From: Dehalococcoidia bacterium
GTDB lineage: Bacteria > Chloroflexota > Dehalococcoidia > UBA6926
Assembly (NCBI GenBank): GCA_012271225.1
Contig: JAAXGS010000095.1
Coordinates: 1 to 6,699, forward strand
Reading direction: 5' to 3'
DNA: 6,699 nt
Shown: positions 1-4,854 of the stretch, in pieces
How the letters are laid out: every line of letters begins with the position of its first letter
Numbering within the stretch: position 1 is the stretch's first letter
Translations under genes and position numbers: made by a program
Notes under the pieces: model-generated
What the model was told of the DNA's origin: nothing
The model's database searches: none
What the model saw: only the letters and a program-made list of their open reading frames with translations

Positions 1-634
1 CGGCCGTTTCCGTGCGCACCTCAAACGCCGAACCGTCGCCCGCGTCAGGCGCGAACGCCTCCAGCAGCACCCCGTCCTCAACTCGCCGCCATCCCACCAT
101 CGCGCCCCGCGCCGCCTCGGCTGTCACGTCCCGTCTAGACAGGTGGTCGGTCGCCACGATCCAGTCCGCAATCGTGTAGTCAGCCTGACGGCTCGCCTTG
201 AGCGCGGTGATACGTGCAAGCGGATCGGCATGGGCAAGGAGGGGACGCGGCGTGCGGGATGATTCGTCCGCATCGCTCCGCGCCTGCCAGATCATGCGGG
301 AGAGAATGGTCGCAGGCTGCGCCTCAAGGCAGACGATTGCCCCGGTCTGTTGCATGATCCGCCTGTTGTCCGGATCAAGGATCATGCCCCCGCCCGTGGC
401 AACGACTGCCCCGCTCCGCTCGGCAACGCCGCGCAGAACGCGCGACTCCAACTCTCGAAACACGGCCTCGCCGTCTGCGGCGAAGATGTCCGGCACTGTT
501 CTGCCCTGTTCCGCCTCGATCTCCTTGTCGGTATCGACGTATTCCATACGAAAGCGAGCCGCGAGCATCCGCCCGATGGTCGACTTGCCGGTGTATGAGA
601 ACCCGATGAGATAGACGTTGTGCAAGGATATCAT
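1..634 (-). CDS. aroK: Shikimate kinase, 3' end cut by window edge (possible AroK-AroB fusion)
   Basis: Cytoplasmic enzyme that phosphorylates shikimate to shikimate 3-phosphate with ATP. I translated the minus strand from the ATG at 634-632; the frame stays open for 211 codons to base 1, so the C-terminus is missing. Visible motifs are the Walker A loop GFSYTGKST (residues 11-19), the shikimate-binding DTD (34-36), FRELE with Arg60, the GGG turn (81-83), the lid RPLL (130-133) and a late Arg149 followed by DY. A stand-alone shikimate kinase is about 165-180 residues, so the kinase should end near residue 165. The reading frame goes on for at least 45 more residues and reaches FEVRTETA just before the edge, which resembles the first strand of 3-dehydroquinate synthase (AroB). 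A fused AroKB is therefore plausible but not shown. The start lies 7 bases after the aroC stop with only a weak GAGA ribosome site, which suggests coupled translation. The kinase call is firm; the fusion is inference. Confidence 0.93.
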   Translation of the reverse strand, partial: MISLHNVYLIGFSYTGKSTIGRMLAARFRMEYVDTDKEIEAEQGRTVPDIFAADGEAVFRELESRVLRGVAERSGAVVATGGGMILDPDNRRIMQQTGAIVCLEAQPATILSRMIWQARSDADESSRTPRPLLAHADPLARITALKASRQADYTIADWIVATDHLSRRDVTAEAARGAMVGWRRVEDGVLLEAFAPDAGDGSAFEVRTETA

Positions 635-641
635 CAGCGTC

Positions 642-1874
642 TCAGGGGCTTGGCGTTGGCGAGCGGCGCGGGCCGGTCTCCGCCAGATACGCGCGGGCGT
701 TGCGCAGCGTCTCGCTCAGGTGGTCGCCGCCGAACTTCTCCATGACGGCATCCGCGAGCGCGATGCAGACCATTGCCTCCCCAATGACGGCGCACGTGGG
801 CACAAAGGTGATGTCGCTGCGCTCATAGTGCGCCCGTTCCACCTTCTCGCCGGTGCGGAGATCGACGGTTTCAAGCGCGTTCATGATGGTGGCGATGGGT
901 TTGACCATTGCGCGAACGACAACGGGCTCCCCCGTGGTCATGCCGCCCTCCAGCCCGCCGGAGTTGTTGGATCGGCGGGGCCACGGGCGGACCCATGAGC
1001 CATCCTCCGCGCGTTCCCATTCATCCACGGGCTTCACCACATCATGCACCTGAGAGCCGCGCATGGCCGCCTGCGTGAACCCCGCGCCGAACTCAACGCC
1101 CTTCACAGAGTTGACGCTCATCACCGCTGCGGCCAGGCGCGTGCTGAGTTTGCGATCCCACTGGATGTGCGAGCCCAGCCCGATGGGGACGCCGGTGGCG
1201 ACAACCTCAAAGACGCCGCCGAGGCTGTCTCCGTGCTGCCGGGCGGCATCGATTGCCTGAACCATGTTCTCCGCGGCCAGCGGGTCGGCGCAGCGCACGG
1301 GCGAGTTCTCCAACTGCTCCCAGTCTATTGTTGTCGGCGGGGCCGCGGTAACGCCGCCGATGCCGACGACATGGCTGTGCACCTCAACACCGATCTCCTC
1401 CAGCAGGCGGCGGGCGATTGCCCCCGCGGCCACGCGCGCCGCGCTCTCCCGCGCGCTGGACCGCTCAAGGATATTGCGGGCGTCGTCCTGCGCGTATTTG
1501 GTGATGCCGGGCGTGTCCGCATGGCCGGGGCGCAGCCGCGTAATCGGTTCAAACGGCACGTCTGACGGTTCAATGGACATCTCATCGACCCACGGCACGC
1601 CGTCCGGGCCCTTGCCGGTCGAGAAATCGCGGTTCTCGATGAACATGGAGATGGGGCCCCCAAGCGTCACGCCGTGGCGCACGCCGGAGGTGATGCGCGC
1701 GTGATCCGTTTCAATCTGCTGCCGCGCCCCGCGTCCGTAGCCCCGCTGCCGACGGGCCAGATCACGCCTGATGTAGGCCTCGGAGAGCGTGATGCCCGCC
1801 GGGACGCCCTCCACAAGGGCGGTCAGACCGGGGCCGTGTGACTCTCCCGCCGTGAGGAACCGAAAATATCCCAT
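642..1874 (-). CDS. aroC: Chorismate synthase
   Basis: Last step of the shikimate pathway: reduced-FMN-dependent elimination of phosphate from 5-enolpyruvylshikimate 3-phosphate to give chorismate. The 410-residue product carries the family signatures in order: GESHG (10-14, with His13), RGYGRGAR (44-51), SGVRHG (63-68), RPGHAD (115-120, with the second conserved His118), ERSSARESAARVAAGAI (137-153), RSNNSGGLEGG (301-311) and ERSDITFVP (351-359, containing the conserved Asp354). The length is close to the long bacterial form. The C-terminal tail GPRRSPTPSP is a low-complexity extension. The ATG start places GESHG at the usual distance from the N-terminus and has a GGGAG ribosome site 9 bases upstream (1884-1888). 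It follows aroE after 34 bases and is followed by aroK after 7 bases, consistent with one operon. No flavin reductase domain is visible, so it is probably the monofunctional type. Confidence 0.97.
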   Translation of the reverse strand: MGYFRFLTAGESHGPGLTALVEGVPAGITLSEAYIRRDLARRQRGYGRGARQQIETDHARITSGVRHGVTLGGPISMFIENRDFSTGKGPDGVPWVDEMSIEPSDVPFEPITRLRPGHADTPGITKYAQDDARNILERSSARESAARVAAGAIARRLLEEIGVEVHSHVVGIGGVTAAPPTTIDWEQLENSPVRCADPLAAENMVQAIDAARQHGDSLGGVFEVVATGVPIGLGSHIQWDRKLSTRLAAAVMSVNSVKGVEFGAGFTQAAMRGSQVHDVVKPVDEWERAEDGSWVRPWPRRSNNSGGLEGGMTTGEPVVVRAMVKPIATIMNALETVDLRTGEKVERAHYERSDITFVPTCAVIGEAMVCIALADAVMEKFGGDHLSETLRNARAYLAETGPRRSPTPSP

Positions 1875-1908
1875 CGTTCGCCACTCCCGCGTTCAATCAG
1901 ATGCAAGC

Positions 1909-2748
1909 TTACCCCAGTGCCCTCTCGGCCGCCTCAAACATGCTGTCCTCCGGCGGCTCCTGCCCCGTCCAGAGCTCAAACGCGGCCGCCCCCTGATACA
2001 CCAGCATTCCAAGGCCGCCGAGGGTTCGCGCGCCCTTCGCCCTCGCGGCGGCGAGGAGCGGCGTCACACGCGGATTGTAGACGAGGTCACAGACCAGAAC
2101 ATCCCGTGTGAGCAGACCTGAGACGGGCGGCAACCCATCCGGGTCCGGCCCGCCGGACATGCCCATGGACGTGCACTGCACGATAAGGTCCGTGGAGCCT
2201 GCCGGCGGCAGCTCATCGAATCCACCGCCACGGGCCTCCGCCGCAGTGATGCGCGAGACGTCCCGTGCGAGTTCCCGCGCGCGCTCCGCTGTGCGGTTCA
2301 GGATGGTCAGCGTCAAAATGCCCTCCCACGCCAGACCAAACGCCACGGCGCGGGCCGCCCCGCCCGCTCCGATGATCAATGCCCTCTTGCGCACGGCTGA
2401 AAATCGCGCGCCCTGCTCAAGGGAGCGGATGAAGCCGGACGCGTCGGTGTTGGCGCCGATCAGCACCCCGTCGCGGTTGATGATCGTATTGACGGCGCCG
2501 ATGGACTCGGCGACAGGCAGGATTTCATCAAGCAGCGGCATGACGGCCTGTTTGTGCGGGACGGTGACGTTTGCCCCCAGCGTGCCGTCCTCTCGGAGCG
2601 ACTCAATGCGATTCTGCAGTTCACCCGCCGGGGTCGGCCATGTCTCATACCGCGCATCGATGCCCAACCGATCAAAAGCCGCCTGTTGAAAGGCGGGCGA
2701 GACGGAGTGTCCGAGGGGGAATCCGATAATCCCCACGCGCCCGGTCAT
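1909..2748 (-). CDS. aroE: Shikimate dehydrogenase (NADP+)
   Basis: Reversible NADPH-dependent reduction of 3-dehydroshikimate to shikimate in the cytoplasm. The 279-residue protein has the two-domain AroE layout. The substrate domain shows SVSP (15-18), NVTVPHK (60-66, with catalytic Lys66), the Asn87 region and GANTDASGF (98-106, with Asp102). The Rossmann domain has GAGGAARA (127-134) and the NADP 2'-phosphate-binding NRT (151-153). It also carries CTSMGM (192-197) where NATSxGM is usual, then DLVYNPRVTPLL (221-232) and GLGMLVYQGAAAFELW (245-260) with Gln252. The NRT motif favours NADP over NAD and a true AroE over YdiB- or quinate-type paralogues. The ATG overlaps the ruvX stop in an ATGA arrangement (2745-2748), so its translation is probably coupled to ruvX. 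No separate promoter is evident. Confidence 0.97.
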   Translation of the reverse strand: MTGRVGIIGFPLGHSVSPAFQQAAFDRLGIDARYETWPTPAGELQNRIESLREDGTLGANVTVPHKQAVMPLLDEILPVAESIGAVNTIINRDGVLIGANTDASGFIRSLEQGARFSAVRKRALIIGAGGAARAVAFGLAWEGILTLTILNRTAERARELARDVSRITAAEARGGGFDELPPAGSTDLIVQCTSMGMSGGPDPDGLPPVSGLLTRDVLVCDLVYNPRVTPLLAAARAKGARTLGGLGMLVYQGAAAFELWTGQEPPEDSMFEAAERALG

Positions 2749-3206
2749 GGGGTGTTCTGTTTCCCGATTGCGTGGCCGGCGGCGCGGAATCGCAACTCAT
2801 CCAGGTAGGCCTGCAGGACAACGGCGGCGGCGGCGGAGTCCACAGGACGTGTCTTGTCCCGCTTTCGGGAGTTTGCCGCCTCACGGAGTGCCCGTTCCGC
2901 CGAGACCGTGGAGAGCCGCTCATCCCGCGCGTCCACCGGTATGTCGAGTTCCCGCTCACAGCGCCGTCGAACGCCTTCTGCCCATTGCGCCATTGCGCCC
3001 ATTCGGCCGTCCATCGTGCGGGGTATGCCGACAACGACGCGCTCCGCGCCGTACTCCGCGACCAACCGCTCGAGCTCGCCGGTGAAAGCCGGCGTGTCCG
3101 CGCCGGGGAGGAGGCCAAGCGGTTGGGCGATTGTGCAGGTGGGATCGGAAACGGCGAGGCCGGTTCGCGCCCGGCCAAGATCCAACGCAATAATTCGTCC
3201 GCCCAT
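2745..3206 (-). CDS. ruvX: RuvX/YqgF family pre-16S rRNA nuclease (putative Holliday junction resolvase)
   Basis: A small RNase H-fold protein. The family matures the 5' end of 16S rRNA in E. coli (YqgF) and has also been described as a Holliday junction resolvase. Taking the ATG at 3206 gives 153 residues. It opens with IIALDLGRARTGLAVSD (5-21), which holds the first catalytic Asp9. Next come VVVGIPRTMDG (57-67) and DERLSTVSAERAL (95-107), whose Glu96 is the likely second acid. Last is KTRPVDSAAAAVVLQAYLD (118-136), whose Asp123 is the third acid. An in-frame GTG at 3227 would add 7 residues. I prefer the ATG because family members begin only a few residues before the first strand; neither start has a good ribosome site. 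It is the first gene of the ruvX-aroE-aroC-aroK block and is divergent from the NAD(P)-binding gene at 3290. Confidence 0.94.
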   Translation of the reverse strand: MGGRIIALDLGRARTGLAVSDPTCTIAQPLGLLPGADTPAFTGELERLVAEYGAERVVVGIPRTMDGRMGAMAQWAEGVRRRCERELDIPVDARDERLSTVSAERALREAANSRKRDKTRPVDSAAAAVVLQAYLDELRFRAAGHAIGKQNTP

Positions 3207-3243
3207 TGCCGTAGAATAACGGAGCACGCTCGGTCAATGCCAG

Positions 3244-3269
3244 ATTCGGGAGCCTCACCGATCCCGAAT
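3244..3269. repeat. Perfect inverted repeat in divergent intergenic region, candidate operator or 5'-UTR hairpin
   Basis: ATTCGGGA (3244-3251) and TCCCGAAT (3262-3269) are exact reverse complements separated by 10 bases. They sit in the short gap between the divergent ruvX and NAD(P)-binding genes, 9 bases before the ribosome site of the latter. The position fits a dimeric regulator site or a leader hairpin. No regulator gene is present in the window and no convincing promoter can be fixed around it, so the function is unknown. Confidence 0.5.
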
Positions 3270-3277
3270 GAACACAC

Positions 3278-3286
3278 AGGGAGGAG
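3278..3286 (+). promoter_or_regulatory. Strong ribosome binding site for the gene at 3290
   Basis: AGGGAGGAG lies a few bases before the ATG at 3290, the best Shine-Dalgarno match in the window. It decides the start in favour of that ATG over the in-frame Met codon five residues further on (MPDTFMVAGA). The minus-strand starts have weak or no such sites. Confidence 0.75.
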
Positions 3287-3289
3287 AGA

Positions 3290-3970
3290 ATGCCAGACAC
3301 GTTCATGGTCGCCGGGGCAACGTCCGGCGTGGGGGCGCACGTGGCGCGCAAGCTGCTGGAGCGGGGCGAGACGGTCCGCGTCTTCGCGCGGGATGAGCGC
3401 AAGGCCCGCGATCTCTTCGGCTCACCCGCCAATCTCAGCATCGTCGTCGGAGACGCGGCGGACCACACGGCGGCGTTCGAGGCTGCGGAGGGATGCCACT
3501 ACGTCATCAGCGCCATCGGCGCGAAGTTTCCGGACGGAGAGCCTGAGCAGGTGGACTATCAGGGCGTCCATACGATGGTGAACGCGGCCGCGGAGCATGG
3601 CCATATTCGCCACTTTGTGCTGGTCTCATCGATTGGCGCGACGCAGGACGATCACGCGCTGAACAGGCAGTTCAAGGACATCCTTAAATGGAAACTGCGC
3701 GGGGAGAACTACCTGCGCGGCAGTGGCCTGCCCTACGCCATTGTCCGCCCCGGCGGGCTTCTCGACACGCCCGGAGGAACAAAATCAGTCCAGTTTGGGC
3801 AGGGTGACACGCTGCACGGATCGATCAGCCGGGAGACCGTCGCCAATGTGTGCATCGCCGCGTGCATGACGGAGGGGATTTCCCGCGAGTTGACGTTCGA
3901 GGTGATTGAGGGGGACGGCCCGCCACCCACGGACTGGCGCGCCCTCTTTGACGGGCTCACGCCGGACTAG
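3290..3970 (+). CDS. Atypical SDR / NAD(P)-binding protein (NmrA/TIC62-like, YwnB type)
   Basis: A 226-residue single-domain Rossmann protein of the NAD(P)H-binding (PF13460-like) atypical SDR group; substrate unknown. Visible features are the N-terminal nucleotide loop VAGATSGVG (7-15), Arg31/Arg34 in VRVFARDE after the second strand (a hint of NADP preference), VVGDAAD (52-58) and YVISAIGA (71-78). They continue with VDYQGVHTMVNAAAEHG (88-104), HFVLVSSIGA (108-117), and GENYLRGSGLPYAIVRPGGL (138-157), which is the hallmark segment of this group. The protein lacks the classical YxxxK tetrad, as is usual for the family. Such proteins act as oxidoreductases, redox sensors or complex partners, and the sequence does not choose among these. 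There is no signal peptide or membrane segment. It is followed after 24 bases by a second SDR-like gene on the same strand, so the two are probably co-transcribed. Alternative name: NAD-dependent epimerase/dehydratase-like protein. Confidence 0.88.
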   Translation: MPDTFMVAGATSGVGAHVARKLLERGETVRVFARDERKARDLFGSPANLSIVVGDAADHTAAFEAAEGCHYVISAIGAKFPDGEPEQVDYQGVHTMVNAAAEHGHIRHFVLVSSIGATQDDHALNRQFKDILKWKLRGENYLRGSGLPYAIVRPGGLLDTPGGTKSVQFGQGDTLHGSISRETVANVCIAACMTEGISRELTFEVIEGDGPPPTDWRALFDGLTPD

Positions 3971-3994
3971 CGGTCCCAGCCCCGCCTGCCACGC

Positions 3995-4792
3995 ATGAAT
4001 CTCAACCTTGACGGCCGCAGCGTGCTCATAACGGGCGGCAGCGGCGGTATCGGCTCCGTCATTGCGGAGCAGTTCGCGCATGAAGGCGCGGACGTGACGA
4101 TTGCCGCGCGCGGCCAACAGGCGCTTGACCGGACCGCCGCGGAGATCGCCTCCCGGACGGGCCGAAACGTCAGAGTTGCCCTGATGGATGTGACCGACGC
4201 AGAGTCCATCCGGGCGGCGGTTGAGTCCGTCCTGGCCGCGACGGGACGGCTTGATGCCGTCGTCAATTCCGCGGTTGACGTTGTGGGCGGCGCGCCGGGA
4301 GCGCCGTCCGAACTTGAGGCGTCGGCTCTGGGCAGCGCCCTGGACGTCAAGGTGCTGGGCGCGCTCCGCGTCATTCAGGCAGTGACGCCGCCGATGAGGG
4401 CTATGGGCTACGGCCGCGTCATCGCCATCGGCGGCGCGTCCTCCCGCCAGGCGGGAACGACCAGCGCGGGCGTGCGGAACTCCGCTCTCACGGCGCTGTG
4501 CAAGAATATCGCGGACGAGCTTGGGCCGAATGGCATCACCGTCAATGTCATCCACCCCGGCGGCGTGTTGACCGCGCGGAATCGCGCCCGGGTTGAGAGT
4601 GAGCGGGAGCGCGGCGGCGGCAGCTTTGACGAGGCGGAGGCGCGGCTTGCCGCGTCCGTCCCTCTGCGGCGCATGATTCACCCGGAGGACATCGCGCCGC
4701 TGGCCCTGTTCCTCGCGTCACCGGCCGCGGCGGCCATCACCGGCCAGACCATCGCCGTCGACGGCGGCTCCACGCGGGCCATCACCTATTAA
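3995..4792 (+). CDS. SDR family protein with substituted catalytic tetrad
   Basis: A 265-residue protein with a full classical short-chain dehydrogenase frame: TGGSGGIG cofactor loop (13-20), MDVTD (64-68), VVNSAV (89-94) in place of the usual NNAG, GITVNVIHPGG (180-190) and the C-terminal ITGQTIAVDGGS (248-259). Aligned by eye without gaps to FabG from residue 158 to the HPG segment, the active-site YxxxK reads AGVRN, so Tyr is Ala158 and Lys is Asn162. The catalytic Ser position reads Gly147 (in IAIGGASS, with Ser149/150 nearby) and the catalytic Asn position appears to be Lys119 in LDVKVLG. The fold and cofactor site look intact, but normal SDR chemistry is doubtful. It may be a pseudoenzyme, a binding protein, or an enzyme with other catalytic residues. 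The reading frame is undamaged, which argues against a decaying pseudogene. No Shine-Dalgarno site precedes the ATG, and translation may depend on the upstream gene 24 bases away. I believe related AGxRN-type SDRs exist among uncharacterised bacterial sequences, from memory only. Confidence 0.88.
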   Translation: MNLNLDGRSVLITGGSGGIGSVIAEQFAHEGADVTIAARGQQALDRTAAEIASRTGRNVRVALMDVTDAESIRAAVESVLAATGRLDAVVNSAVDVVGGAPGAPSELEASALGSALDVKVLGALRVIQAVTPPMRAMGYGRVIAIGGASSRQAGTTSAGVRNSALTALCKNIADELGPNGITVNVIHPGGVLTARNRARVESERERGGGSFDEAEARLAASVPLRRMIHPEDIAPLALFLASPAAAAITGQTIAVDGGSTRAITY

Positions 4793-4800
4793 TCTCTTAT

Positions 4801-4817
4801 CGCCCCTGCCCGGGGCG
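4801..4817. terminator. GC-rich hairpin after the SDR pair, candidate terminator
   Basis: CGCCCC (4801-4806) pairs with GGGGCG (4812-4817) around a 5-base loop, starting 8 bases after the stop of the plus-strand SDR gene. No T-run follows on either strand, so it is not a textbook intrinsic terminator. Its place between convergent genes makes a termination or RNA-end-protection role reasonable. Confidence 0.35.
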
Positions 4818-4824
4818 AGACGGA

Positions 4825-4854
4825 CGGGAATGCTCTCCTACGTGAGCATTCCCG
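4825..4854. terminator. Perfect 11-bp hairpin spanning the alaS stop codon, candidate bidirectional terminator
   Basis: CGGGAATGCTC (4825-4835) and GAGCATTCCCG (4844-4854) are exact reverse complements with an 8-base loop. Read on the minus strand, the first arm encodes the last codons of alaS (Gly-Met-Leu), the loop holds the Thr codon and the TAG stop, and the second arm is 3' untranslated. Neither strand has a T-tract after it. It lies between converging transcripts and could stop both. Confidence 0.5.

Noticed and set aside
198..614. Plus-strand open frames opposite shikimate kinase
   Set aside because: The minus strand here carries the full set of shikimate kinase motifs; the plus-strand translations show nothing recognisable.
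2820..2838. GGC-type triplet run in ruvX
   Set aside because: It encodes the Ala-rich helix after the catalytic Asp, common in this family at high GC; not an independent repeat.
3212..3217. TAGAAT as a -10 promoter element for the plus-strand SDR pair
   Set aside because: It is a good hexamer match, but no acceptable -35 lies 16-18 bases upstream and it falls at the start of the ruvX coding region. Too weak to list.
2672..3340. Minus-strand open frame of 222 codons overlapping ruvX and the SDR start
   Set aside because: It is out of frame with the clear RuvX motifs, and its Ser/Arg/Pro-rich translation is a frame shadow.
2772..3581. Plus-strand open frame of 269 codons across ruvX and the start of the SDR gene
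   Set aside because: It crosses the divergent gap and overlaps two recognised genes in the wrong frames. The translation is low-complexity Arg/Ser/Pro-rich with no family motif.
3785..4681. Long open frame (298 codons) on the minus strand opposite the two SDR genes
   Set aside because: Composition is rich in Arg, Gly, Ala and His without recognisable motifs, and it lies antisense to two well-supported genes. It is the usual by-product of high-GC codon bias.
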